Origin: Hamadaea tsunoensis DSM 44101
Lineage (GTDB): Bacteria; Actinomycetota; Actinomycetes; Mycobacteriales; Micromonosporaceae
Assembly (NCBI RefSeq): GCF_000428945.1
Contig: NZ_AUAX01000001.1
Location: forward strand, 62,001 to 126,000
Length of the DNA stretch: 64,000 bases
Direction: 5' to 3'
Shown here: positions 56,161-64,000 of the stretch, one piece after another
Position numbering within the stretch: position 1 is the stretch's first letter
Layout of the letters: every line of letters starts with the position of its first letter
Notes under the pieces: model-generated
Seen by the model: only the letters and a program-made list of their open reading frames with translations
Databases searched by the model: none
What the model was told of the DNA's origin: nothing
Made by a program: the position numbers and the translations under genes

Positions 56161-58956
56161 GTGTCCACATTCGTCCCGCGCGCACGCGCACCCCTGGCAC
56201 CGCGCGCCCGCGCCGTGCTCGCAGCCCTGGCGATCGTCGCGGCCGGCACCGTCTCCACCGGTGTCGCGCCCGGCGCCGCCCTCGCCGGGGAGGGCTTGCC
56301 CGAGTCGCCAGGAGTGCGGTCAGCCGCCACGTACCCCTATCAGGATCCCAGCCTGCCGGTCGCGACCCGGGTGTCCGACCTGCTCGGCCGGATGAGCCTG
56401 GACGAGAAGATCGGCCAGATGACGCAGGCCGAGCGCGGTTCGGCGACCGCCGCCGACGTCACGAACTACCGGCTCGGCTCGATCCTGTCCGGCGGCGGCT
56501 CGGCCCCGTCCTCGAACACCCCCACGGCCTGGGCCGACATGGTCGACGGCTTCCAGAACGGCGCGCTGGCGACCCCGCTGCGGATTCCGATGATCTACGG
56601 CGCCGACGCCGTGCACGGCCACAACAACGTGTACGGCGCGACGATCTTCCCGCACAACATCGGCCTCGGCGCGACCCGCAATCCCCAGCTGGCGCAGAAC
56701 ATCGGCCGCGCGGTCGCCGAGGAGGTCACCGGCACCGGCGTCCAGTGGGACTTCGCGCCCTGCCTCTGCGTCGCGCGCAACGACCGGTGGGGCCGCACGT
56801 ACGAGTCGTTCGGCGAGAAGCCCGAGATCGCCTCGTCGATGACGACCATCGTCACCGGCCTGCAGGGCGCCACCCTCGGCGGCGGCCCGGCGTCCGTCCT
56901 CGCGACCGCCAAGCACTTCGTCGGCGACGGCGGTACGACGAACGGCACCGACCAGGGCAACACCCAGATCTCCGAGGCCGACCTGCGCGCCATCCACCTG
57001 CCGCCGTTCCAGGCCGCGGTGCAGAAGGGCGTCGGCTCGGTGATGATCTCCTTCAGCAGCTTCAACGGCGCCAAGATGCACGGCAACCAGTACCTGATCA
57101 CCTCCGTCCTCAAGGGCGAACTCGGCTTCAACGGCTTCGTCGTGTCGGACTGGAACGGCGTCGACCAGATCGACGGCGCGACCGGCCTGTCCGCGACCGA
57201 CGTGCGTACCGCGGTCAACGCCGGGATCGACATGGTCATGGAGCCCACCGACTGGAAGACGTTCATCTCGCTGCTGCGTACCGAGGTGCAGGCCGGCCGG
57301 GTCACCCAGGCGCGCGTCGACGACGCCGTCACCCGCATCCTGCGCAAGAAGTTCGAGATGGGCCTGTTCGAGCACCCGCTGGCCGACCGCTCCTACACCT
57401 CCTCGGTCGGCAGCTCGACGCACCGCGCGCTGGCCCGGCAGGCGGTGCAGCAGTCGCAGGTGCTGCTGAAGAACAACGGCAGCATCCTGCCGCTGGCCAA
57501 GTCCGGCGGAAAGATCTTCGTCGCCGGCAAGAGCGCGGACAACATCGGCTACCAGAGCGGCGGCTGGACGATCTCGTGGCAGGGCGGCTCGGGCGCGGTC
57601 ACGCCCGGAACGACCATCCTGCAGGGCATCCGCAACACGGTCGGCTCGGGCGCGACCATCACCTACAACGCCGGCGGCAACGGCATCGACGGCTCCTACC
57701 GCGCGGCCGTGGCGGTCATCGGCGAGACCCCGTACGCCGAGGGCCAGGGCGACCGCCCCAGCGGCATGGGCCTGGACAGCACCGACCTCGCCACGCTGAA
57801 CACGTTGAAGGCGAGCGGCGTACCCGTGATCGTGGTCCTGGTCTCGGGGCGCCCGCTCGACATCAGCGCGCAGCTGCCCGACTGGAGCGCGCTGCTGGCG
57901 GCCTGGCTGCCCGGCACCGAGGGGCAGGGCGTCGCGGACGTGCTGTTCGGCGACTACGCTCCGACCGGCAAACTGCCGGTGACCTGGCCGAACAGCGCGA
58001 GCCAGGAGCCGATCAACGACGGTGACGGGCAGACGCCGCTGTACCCCTACGGTTACGGCCTGTCGTACTCCAGTGTGGACACTTCGGCGCCCACCACCCC
58101 CGGTACGCCGACCGCCTCGGCCGTCACGTCCAGCGGCGCGACCCTGAGCTGGACCGCCTCCACGGACAACGTCGGTGTCACCGGCTACGACGTCCTCAAC
58201 GGCAGCACGGTCATCGCCACCTCCACCACGCCGTCAGCGGTCCTGAGCGGACTGACGGCGTCGACCGCCTATTCGCTGAAGGTGCGGGCCCGGGACGCGG
58301 CCGGAAACCTGTCGGCCACCTCCGGCACCGTCACCTTCACGACCAGCGCCGGCACGGACACCTCCCCGCCCACCACCCCCGGTACGCCGACCGCCTCGGC
58401 CGTCACGTCCAGCGGCGCGACCCTGAGCTGGACCGCCTCCACGGACAACGTCGGTATCACCGGCTACGACGTCCTCAACGGCAGCACGGTCATCGCCACC
58501 TCCACCACGCCGTCAGCGGTCCTGAGCGGACTGACGGCGTCGACCGCCTACTCCCTGAAGGTGCGGGCCCGGGACGCGGCCGGAAACCTGTCGGCCACCT
58601 CCGGCACGGTCACCTTCACCACCAGCGGCACGGGCGGCGGCTCGACCTGCAAGGTCGTCTACACCCCGAACGACTGGGGCGGCGGCGGCTTCGGCGCCAA
58701 CATCGCCATCACCAACACCGGCACGGCGAGCCTGTCCGGCTGGACGCTGCGCTTCACCTTCCCGGGTACGCAACACGTCACCAGCGGCTGGTCGGCGACC
58801 TGGACGCAGTCCGGCGCGGACGTGACGGCGGCCAGCCTGAGCTGGAACGGCACGCTGGCACCGGGCGCCTCGACGAGCATCGGCTTCAACGGAAGCTACA
58901 CGGGCTCGAACCCCACCCCCACCGCCTTCACCCTCAACGGCACCGCCTGCAGCTGA
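56161..58956 (+). CDS. Secreted GH3 beta-glucosidase with two FnIII domains and CBM2
   Basis: 931-aa extracellular enzyme. Signal peptide about 1-42. GH3 catalytic barrel (about 55-400) with nucleophile Asp in GFVVSDWNGVD and substrate motif ATAKHFVGDGGT; GH3 C-terminal domain (about 425-640) ends PYGYGLSY. Two FnIII modules (about 643-735 and 736-828) are nearly identical even at the DNA level. A CBM2 (about 835-931, CKVVYTPNDWGGGGFGANI to the final Cys) binds cellulose. GTG 56161 follows AAAGGAGAG. With the CebR-like site it points to cello-oligosaccharide use outside the cell. Confidence 0.95.
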   Translation: MSTFVPRARAPLAPRARAVLAALAIVAAGTVSTGVAPGAALAGEGLPESPGVRSAATYPYQDPSLPVATRVSDLLGRMSLDEKIGQMTQAERGSATAADVTNYRLGSILSGGGSAPSSNTPTAWADMVDGFQNGALATPLRIPMIYGADAVHGHNNVYGATIFPHNIGLGATRNPQLAQNIGRAVAEEVTGTGVQWDFAPCLCVARNDRWGRTYESFGEKPEIASSMTTIVTGLQGATLGGGPASVLATAKHFVGDGGTTNGTDQGNTQISEADLRAIHLPPFQAAVQKGVGSVMISFSSFNGAKMHGNQYLITSVLKGELGFNGFVVSDWNGVDQIDGATGLSATDVRTAVNAGIDMVMEPTDWKTFISLLRTEVQAGRVTQARVDDAVTRILRKKFEMGLFEHPLADRSYTSSVGSSTHRALARQAVQQSQVLLKNNGSILPLAKSGGKIFVAGKSADNIGYQSGGWTISWQGGSGAVTPGTTILQGIRNTVGSGATITYNAGGNGIDGSYRAAVAVIGETPYAEGQGDRPSGMGLDSTDLATLNTLKASGVPVIVVLVSGRPLDISAQLPDWSALLAAWLPGTEGQGVADVLFGDYAPTGKLPVTWPNSASQEPINDGDGQTPLYPYGYGLSYSSVDTSAPTTPGTPTASAVTSSGATLSWTASTDNVGVTGYDVLNGSTVIATSTTPSAVLSGLTASTAYSLKVRARDAAGNLSATSGTVTFTTSAGTDTSPPTTPGTPTASAVTSSGATLSWTASTDNVGITGYDVLNGSTVIATSTTPSAVLSGLTASTAYSLKVRARDAAGNLSATSGTVTFTTSGTGGGSTCKVVYTPNDWGGGGFGANIAITNTGTASLSGWTLRFTFPGTQHVTSGWSATWTQSGADVTAASLSWNGTLAPGASTSIGFNGSYTGSNPTPTAFTLNGTACS
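58089..58625 (+). repeat. Two nearly identical 279-bp FnIII-coding repeats
   Basis: The second copy starts 279 bp (93 codons) after the first. They differ at only a few positions over about 257 bp, including GGTGTC versus GGTATC. This is an internal in-frame duplication in the glucosidase gene. Confidence 0.92.
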
Positions 58957-58968
58957 CCCTCCCCTTCC

Positions 58969-59042
58969 CGACGATCTTGCGCGGATGTCCGGGCCTTTCG
59001 GGCATTCGCCGCGAAATTCGAGACATTCGCGCAAGATCGTCG
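58969..59042. repeat. Family B palindromic repeat, copy 5
   Basis: GATC to GATC 66 bp (58973-59038), with one arm mismatch (GCGGATGTC versus GACATTCGC). It lies between the convergent glucosidase and M3 peptidase genes. Confidence 0.9.
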
Positions 59043-59072
59043 AGCACGCCGCCGGGGCGAGCGGTGCGGTGG

Positions 59073-61010
59073 TTACGCGTTGAGCCACTTCTCGAACGCG
59101 TCGAAGGTGTAGGGGCGGCCGAGGAAGTCCGAGACCAGCTCGGCCGCCGGCTTTCCGCTCCCGGGGGCGAGGACGGCGTCCCGGTAGCGCCCGGCGACCT
59201 CGGACCCCGCCAGGTCGGCCGGGTCGAACGCCGTGAACAGGTCCTTCGAGATCACCAGCGACCACAGGTACGCGTAGTAGTAGGCCGAGTACCCGCCCAG
59301 GTGCCCGAACGACGGGAACAGCGACGTTCCTTCCACATAGGACCACGGGCTGTGGGCGGCCTGCGCGGCGCGCTCGATGCCCGCCGCGTCGGCATCGGGC
59401 CCCGCGGTGTGCAGGCCGAGGCTGAGCGCGGAGTAGAACAGCTGCTGCCGGACGAACAGGCCCTTGCCGAACTCGTCGGCGGCCCGCATCTTCTCCACCA
59501 GCTCGGCGGGCAGCGGCTCGCCGGTCTCGTGATGCTTCGCGAAGCCGGCGAGGGTCGGCGCGTCCTTCATCCACTCCTCCAGCAGCTGCGAGGGCGCCTC
59601 GATGAAGTCGCGCTCGATCGCCATGCTGGTCAGGCCGGACCACGCGATGTCCGACGCGAACAGGTGGTGGATGAGGTGGCCGAACTCGTGGAAGAAGGTC
59701 TGCACCTCGTTCGGCAGCAGCAGCGCGGGCCGCTCCCCCGGCCGGGGCAGGTTGCACAGCAGGGCGCACTGCGGTGCGCGTACGCCCGCCTTGCCGACGA
59801 CGACCCGGAACATGGCCGCGTGGCTGAACTTGTCGGCCCGCGGATGCATGTCGAGGAAGAACCGGCCGAAGGCGGCGCCGTCCCGGCGGATGTCGTAGAC
59901 CTCGACCTCGGGGTGCCAGACCGGCACGTCCGTACGCTGTTCGAACGAGACCCCGAACATCCGGCCGACCAGGTCGAAGATCCCGTCCTTGACCGCCGTG
60001 TACTCGAAGTAGGGCCGGACGGCCTGCGAGTCGAAGGCGAACTGCTCGGAGCGGACCTGGTCCTGCAGGTAGGTGCCGTCCCACGCCTCGACGGCGGTCG
60101 CGGCCGGGTCGTCGCGGCGCTTGCGTTCCAGCAGCACCGCGTAGTCGGCCCGCATGCGGTCGGCGGCGGCGTCGGACAGCCGCTCGATGAAGTCCGCCGC
60201 CGCGCCGGCCGAGCCGATCATCTTGTCGGCGGTGGCGTACTCGGCCCAGTTCGGGAAGCCGAGGAGGGTCGCGAGTTCGTGCCGCGTACGCACCATCTCG
60301 GCCAGGGAGTCCACATTGGCCGGTACGCCGCGCAGCCGGTCGGTACGCCACAGCCGTTCCCGGGCCGCCGAGGAGGTCGCGTACGTGAGGAAGGGCAGCT
60401 TGTCGGGGTACGCCGTGGAGATCTCGACGCGGCCGTCCGCCCCGGGCGCGTGCGCGGCGATGAAGTCGTCCGGCAGCCCGGCCAGCTCCTGCGGCGAGAA
60501 CGACTCGGTACGCGTGTCCCCCGCGATGTTGCGGTCGAAGTCCTGCCCGATGCGGACCAACTCCTCCTTGAGCGACCGCACCCGGGCCCGGGTCTCGGCG
60601 TCCCGGTCGACGCCGGACAGCCGCATGTCGCGCAGCGTACGCGTGACCCAGTGCACGGTGACCGGCTCGGCCTCGGTCAGGTCGAGCGCCGACAGCGCGG
60701 CGAAGACCCGCTCGTCGAGCGAGATCTCGGTGAGGACGGCGTCAAGATCGCGGCTGGCGGCCTCGGCGGTGGAGCGGTGCTCCGCGTCGGGGTGCGCGTT
60801 GCGGATCACCGACATCTGGTGCGCGACGTTCATCGCGGCGGCGACCGCCTCGTCGTACAGGTCGAGCTGCTCGGCGGCCGGGAGGTCACCGGCGGCGAGG
60901 AACTCCTCGATGCCGGCCCGGGCGCGGGCCACGCCCTCGTCGGTGGCGGCGCGCAGCCGGTCGGGCGCGGCGGTCATGAGGTCGGCGGCATGCTGGGTAG
61001 GCATCGGCAT
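59073..61010 (-). CDS. M3 family oligopeptidase (thimet-like)
   Basis: 645-aa cytosolic zinc oligopeptidase. The catalytic HEFGH places zinc ligands His441 and His445 and general base Glu442. The surrounding FSHAAMFRVVVGKAG, LPNEVQTFFHEFGH and YYYAYLWSLVISKDLFTAF are typical M3A. It probably degrades peptides left by the proteasome or after signal-peptide cleavage. ATG 61010 is seven bases after TACGCT (leaderless); ATG 61004 is an alternative. Length is normal. Confidence 0.94.
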   Translation of the reverse strand: MPMPTQHAADLMTAAPDRLRAATDEGVARARAGIEEFLAAGDLPAAEQLDLYDEAVAAAMNVAHQMSVIRNAHPDAEHRSTAEAASRDLDAVLTEISLDERVFAALSALDLTEAEPVTVHWVTRTLRDMRLSGVDRDAETRARVRSLKEELVRIGQDFDRNIAGDTRTESFSPQELAGLPDDFIAAHAPGADGRVEISTAYPDKLPFLTYATSSAARERLWRTDRLRGVPANVDSLAEMVRTRHELATLLGFPNWAEYATADKMIGSAGAAADFIERLSDAAADRMRADYAVLLERKRRDDPAATAVEAWDGTYLQDQVRSEQFAFDSQAVRPYFEYTAVKDGIFDLVGRMFGVSFEQRTDVPVWHPEVEVYDIRRDGAAFGRFFLDMHPRADKFSHAAMFRVVVGKAGVRAPQCALLCNLPRPGERPALLLPNEVQTFFHEFGHLIHHLFASDIAWSGLTSMAIERDFIEAPSQLLEEWMKDAPTLAGFAKHHETGEPLPAELVEKMRAADEFGKGLFVRQQLFYSALSLGLHTAGPDADAAGIERAAQAAHSPWSYVEGTSLFPSFGHLGGYSAYYYAYLWSLVISKDLFTAFDPADLAGSEVAGRYRDAVLAPGSGKPAAELVSDFLGRPYTFDAFEKWLNA

Positions 61011-61036
61011 GCGCCCGAGCGTAAACCACCCCACCC

Positions 61037-61110
61037 CGACGATCTTGCGCGAATGTCTCATTTTCTGCGGTGAATGTCCATGATGTCCGGACATTCGCGC
61101 AAGATCGTCG
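61037..61110. repeat. Family B palindromic repeat, copy 6
   Basis: GATC to GATC 66 bp (61041-61106). The arms are exact, but the centre (CATTTTCTGCGGTGAATG) differs from the other five copies. Confidence 0.92.
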
Positions 61111-61149
61111 AAAGAGGGAGGGTGGGAGAGGCGGGAGGGGAAGGGTGGG

Positions 61150-62808
61150 TCAGAGGGTTCGGAGGAGGGCCCGGCCCGCGGTGCGCCCCGAGAACAGGCA
61201 GCCGCCCAGGAACGTCCCCTCCAGCGACCGGTAGCCGTGCACCCCGCCGCCGCCGAAGCCCGCCGCCTCCCCCGCCGCGTACAGGCCGGGCAGCGGCTCG
61301 CCGTCGGACCGCAGCACCCGCCCGTCGAGATCCGTCTCCAGCCCGCCCAGGCTCTTACGGGTCAGCAGATTCAGGCGTACGCCGATCAGGGGCCCCGCCT
61401 TCGGGTCGAGCAGCCGGTGCGGGGTGGCGACCCGGACGAGCTTGTCGCCGCGGTAGTTGCGGGCCCCGCGCAGGGCGGTGACCTGGAGGTCCTTGGTGAA
61501 CGGGTTGCGGATCTCGCGGTCGCGGGCGACGACCTGGCGGGCGATCTCGGCGGGGTCCAGGGCCGGGCCGCCGATCTCGGCCGCGAGCCGGTTCATCCCG
61601 GCGACGAGTTCGGGCAGGGTGTCGGCGACGACGAAGTCCCGGCCGTGCTTCTTGAACGCCTCGACCGGGGCGGGCGCGCCCGGCAGCGCGCGGCCGAGCA
61701 CCTGCTTGACGCTCTTGCCGGTGAGATCCGGGTTCTGCTCCGAGCCCGAGAGCGCGAACTCCTTCTCGATGATCTTCTGCGTCAGCACGAACCACGTGTA
61801 GTCGTACCCGGTACGCATGATGTGCTCCAGCGTCCCGAGCGTGTCGAAGCCGGGGAACAGCGGTACGGGCAGCCGCCTGCCGGTCGCGTCGAACCACAGC
61901 GAGGACGGGCCGGGCAGGATCCGGATGCCGTGCATCGGCCAGATCGGGTTCCAGTTCTCGATGCCCTCGGTGTAGTGCCACATGCGGTCCCGGTTGATGT
62001 GGCTGGCGCCGGCGTCCTCGGCGATGCCGAGCATCCGACCGTCCACATGGGCCGGTACGCCGGACAGCATCCGCTTCGGCGGCGTACCGAGGCGGTCGGG
62101 CCACTGGGCGCGGACGAGATCGTGGTTGCCGCCGATGCCGCCGGACGCGATCACGACGGCCTGCGCGCGCAGCTCGAACTCCCCGGCCGCTTCGCGGGAG
62201 CTGGACTCGCCCCGCTGCACGCCGCTGGGCACGAGGACCGTCCCGCGTACACCCGTGACCGCGCCGTTCTCCGTGATCAGTTCGTCGACCCGGTGCCGGA
62301 ACGCGAACGTGACGCGACCGCGTTCGGCGGCCGCGCGTACGCGGCGTTCGAACGGGGCCACCACCCCGGGACCGGTGCCCCACGTGATGTGGAAGCGCGG
62401 GACCGAGTTGCCATGGCCGTCCGCGAGGTAGCCGCCGCGTTCCGCCCAGCCGACGACCGGGAAGAAGCGTACGCCCTGCCCGTGCAGCCAGGACCGCTTC
62501 TCGCCGGCCGCGAAGTCCACATAGGCCTCCGCCCACGCCCGCGGCCAGCGGTCCTCCTCCCGGTCGAAGCCGGCACTGCCGAACCAGTCCTGCAGGGCCA
62601 GGTCGCGCGAGTCGCGTACGCCCATCCGGCGCTGCTCCGGCGAGTCGACGAGGAAGAGGCCGCCGAACGACCAGTGGGCCTGGCCGCCCAGCGACGCCTC
62701 GGGTTCCTGGTCGACCAGAATGACCTTGCGGCCGGCATCGGCCAGTTCGGCGGTGGCGACCAGTCCGGCCAGGCCCGCACCCACCACGATCACGTCAGCG
62801 TCTGTCAC
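61150..62808 (-). CDS. FAD-binding dehydrogenase, fumarate reductase/KstD-like
   Basis: 552-aa flavoprotein: N-terminal FAD motif DVIVVGAGLAGLVATAELAD and VDQEPEASLGGQAHWSFGG, second FAD segment VVIASGGIGGNHDLV, and C-terminal LYAAGEAAGFGGGGVHGYRSLEGTFLGGC... of the fumarate reductase/3-ketosteroid dehydrogenase superfamily. Actinobacterial members of this size are annotated as FAD-binding dehydrogenases of unknown substrate; steroid dehydrogenation is not shown. GTG 62808 follows TAAAGT by seven bases (leaderless). Confidence 0.9.
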   Translation of the reverse strand: MTDADVIVVGAGLAGLVATAELADAGRKVILVDQEPEASLGGQAHWSFGGLFLVDSPEQRRMGVRDSRDLALQDWFGSAGFDREEDRWPRAWAEAYVDFAAGEKRSWLHGQGVRFFPVVGWAERGGYLADGHGNSVPRFHITWGTGPGVVAPFERRVRAAAERGRVTFAFRHRVDELITENGAVTGVRGTVLVPSGVQRGESSSREAAGEFELRAQAVVIASGGIGGNHDLVRAQWPDRLGTPPKRMLSGVPAHVDGRMLGIAEDAGASHINRDRMWHYTEGIENWNPIWPMHGIRILPGPSSLWFDATGRRLPVPLFPGFDTLGTLEHIMRTGYDYTWFVLTQKIIEKEFALSGSEQNPDLTGKSVKQVLGRALPGAPAPVEAFKKHGRDFVVADTLPELVAGMNRLAAEIGGPALDPAEIARQVVARDREIRNPFTKDLQVTALRGARNYRGDKLVRVATPHRLLDPKAGPLIGVRLNLLTRKSLGGLETDLDGRVLRSDGEPLPGLYAAGEAAGFGGGGVHGYRSLEGTFLGGCLFSGRTAGRALLRTL

Positions 62809-62830
62809 GCGCGGCACTTTACCTGCTGGA

Positions 62831-63766
62831 TTACTCCCGGGCGGCCTTGCGCGCCTGGACGGCGGCCCGCTTCTCCTCGAACCGGGTGGCCTGGGCGTCC
62901 AGGCCGGCGAGGAACTCGGCGAGCTCGTCACGCGCCTTCTCACCCTCGCCCGACAGCCCCGTCCGGTCCAGCACCTTGAGCTGGCGCAGGATCGGCGTGA
63001 GCACCTCGTCGTGGTGGATGCGCAGGTCGTAGATGCCGCCCATGGCGATCTGGACGGCCTTGCGGCCGAAGCCCTCGATGCCGTGGCCGGGCATCTGGAA
63101 GGACTTCACCACGTCGGTGATCGCGCGCATCGTCCCGTTCGGGGCGAGTTCCAGGGCGGCGCCGAGCAGGTTGCGGTAGAAGAGCATGTGCAGGTTCTCG
63201 TCCGCGGCGACCTTCGCGAGCAGCTGGTCGCAGACCGGGTCGCCGCTGACGTGCCCGGTGTTGCGGTGCGAGACCCGGGTGGCCAGCTCCTGGAACGAGA
63301 CGTACGAGATCGACGGCAGCACGCCCGGCTGCTGGTTCGCGAACCCGGCCTCCATGTGCGTCATCCGGGCCCGTTCGAGGGCCACCGGGTCGACCGCCCG
63401 CGTGGTGGTCAGGTAGTCGCGGATGGCGGTGCCGTGCCGGCCCTCCTCGGCGGTCCACCGGTGCACCCAGGTCCCCCACGCGCCGTCGCGGCCGAAGGTG
63501 GTCGCGATCTCGTAGTGGTAGCTGGGCAGGTTGTCCTCGGTGAGCAGGTTCACGATCAGGCTGGTCCGGGCGAGCTCGGGCAGCTGGGACTGCTCCGGCG
63601 ACCACTCCTCGCCACCCATGATCCCGTTGAAGTCGCGGCCGGCGCTCCACGGCACGTACTCGTGCGGGAACCACTCCTTGGCTGTGGCGAGGTGCCGGTT
63701 GAGGTTGGTCTCGACGGTCGGCTCCAGCGCGTGCAGCAGTGCGATGGTGTCGGTGGGCTCGGACAT
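62831..63766 (-). CDS. Acyl-ACP desaturase (ferritin-like diiron)
   Basis: 311-aa soluble desaturase of the DesA/FA_desaturase_2 family, introducing a double bond in acyl-ACP (or acyl-CoA) with a diiron centre. Iron ligands are seen in TEDNLPSYHYEI, TAEEGRHG (ExxH) and AADENLHMLF (second ExxH), with an N-terminal Glu in LEPTVETNLNRHL. Actinobacteria use such enzymes to adjust membrane fluidity. ATG 63766 follows GGGAGA. A perfect palindrome upstream suggests repressor control. It lies 22 bp upstream of the FAD dehydrogenase start and may be co-transcribed. Confidence 0.93.
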   Translation of the reverse strand: MSEPTDTIALLHALEPTVETNLNRHLATAKEWFPHEYVPWSAGRDFNGIMGGEEWSPEQSQLPELARTSLIVNLLTEDNLPSYHYEIATTFGRDGAWGTWVHRWTAEEGRHGTAIRDYLTTTRAVDPVALERARMTHMEAGFANQQPGVLPSISYVSFQELATRVSHRNTGHVSGDPVCDQLLAKVAADENLHMLFYRNLLGAALELAPNGTMRAITDVVKSFQMPGHGIEGFGRKAVQIAMGGIYDLRIHHDEVLTPILRQLKVLDRTGLSGEGEKARDELAEFLAGLDAQATRFEEKRAAVQARKAARE

Positions 63767-63790
63767 GAAGTCTCCCGGCTCGCGGTTTAC

Positions 63791-63810
63791 CTACGGTTCC
63801 GTAACCGTAG
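63791..63810 (-). promoter_or_regulatory. Desaturase operator
   Basis: CTACGGTT-CCGT-AACCGTAG, perfect 8-bp arms, 25 bp upstream of the desaturase start. It also contains the shorter dyad TACGG-TT-CCGTA. TetR-type repressors of fatty acid genes bind sites of this form. Confidence 0.75.
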
Positions 63811-63836
63811 CCAACGAACCTGTGAGCCGCCAGGGA

Positions 63837-64000
63837 TCACATACCGGGCTCGGGCGCCGAACCGCCCATGTAGGCAGGAAGCCACCAGTCGTCCGCCGGA
63901 CCCGCCGGCTTTTCCGGGTACTCGGCCTGTGCCCGGGTGAGCAGAGCCGACATCCGCGCGTGCAGTTCCGGCGTCACCTGGTCGCGCCGGGCGGGATGCA
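63837..64000 (-). CDS. C-terminal end of an unidentified protein (5' part beyond window)
   Basis: The final 54 codons are visible, reading HPARRDQVTPELHARMSALL and later PADDWWLPAYMGGSAPEPGM before TGA. The window edge cuts the gene. The tail is soluble with two adjacent Trp. I do not recognise the family. It is on the same strand as the desaturase, about 70 bp upstream of its start. Confidence 0.6.
   Translation of the reverse strand, partial: HPARRDQVTPELHARMSALLTRAQAEYPEKPAGPADDWWLPAYMGGSAPEPGM

Noticed and set aside
61150-62808. 3-ketosteroid delta-1-dehydrogenase (kstD) assignment
   Set aside because: The superfamily fits, but no steroid catabolic genes are nearby and the protein matches the broader FAD-binding dehydrogenase group; a specific name is not supported.

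Overview
The window is very GC-rich DNA from a filamentous actinobacterium. GTG starts are common, many promoters are leaderless, and there are secreted glycoside and ester hydrolases. My best guess is Micromonosporaceae (Actinoplanes-like), but the sequence only proves Actinomycetota. The backbone from gcvT to glnA keeps an order I know from mycobacteria and Streptomyces: gcvT, pepA, lpd, E2 acyltransferase, TIGR01777 gene, lipB, lipA, DUF4191 gene, RDD gene, glnA. Here that core is interrupted by accessory genes.

Layout. 1-7150 holds glycine cleavage, aminopeptidase and 2-oxoacid dehydrogenase subunits. 7140-13234 holds envelope and secreted functions: a lipoprotein, a peptidoglycan amidase, a PHB-depolymerase-like esterase, a TSUP permease and a GT-C-like membrane protein. 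13988-21793 holds lipoate synthesis (lipB, lipA), an MMPL transporter, and a compact aspartyl-tRNA synthetase behind a T-box leader. 21980-34090 holds nitrogen control (glnA, its adenylyltransferase glnE, a class I amidotransferase), with a penicillin-acylase-family protein, a MerR/aldo-keto reductase pair and a phosphoesterase between them. 35410-41004 is an overlapping run of LD-carboxypeptidase, two half-size ABC exporters and an EEP-family phosphatase. 42779-45656 is a TetR-controlled membrane-protein operon. 46565-48357 is citramalate synthase behind what looks like a branched-chain amino acid attenuator. 48569-64000 holds a tyrosine phosphatase, HxlR-linked acyl-CoA dehydrogenase and thioesterase genes, a Ser/Thr kinase, an oxidoreductase, a secreted GH3 glucosidase with a CebR-like operator, an M3 peptidase, an FAD dehydrogenase and an acyl-ACP desaturase.

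The most unusual content is intergenic. Several families of palindromic repeats share one design: each is bounded by GATC on both sides and has a nearly fixed length for its family. Family A measures 75 bp GATC to GATC in 3 of 3 copies. Family B measures 66 bp in 6 of 6 copies. A third group is built of four 23-bp sites arranged forward, forward, reverse, reverse, with 41-42 bp phasing and a 59-62 bp inner pair; the total is about 144 bp, and several unrelated site sequences are used. Two tandem-array modules are enclosed by perfect 19-bp inverted repeats. A roughly 130-bp element (family F) sits directly behind stop codons. No transposase, tRNA, rRNA or CRISPR array was seen.

About seventeen genes start 6-8 nt after a TANNNT-like -10 hexamer, which suggests widespread leaderless transcription. 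Start codons below were chosen from that pattern or from a ribosome binding site, so many are shorter than the longest open frame.
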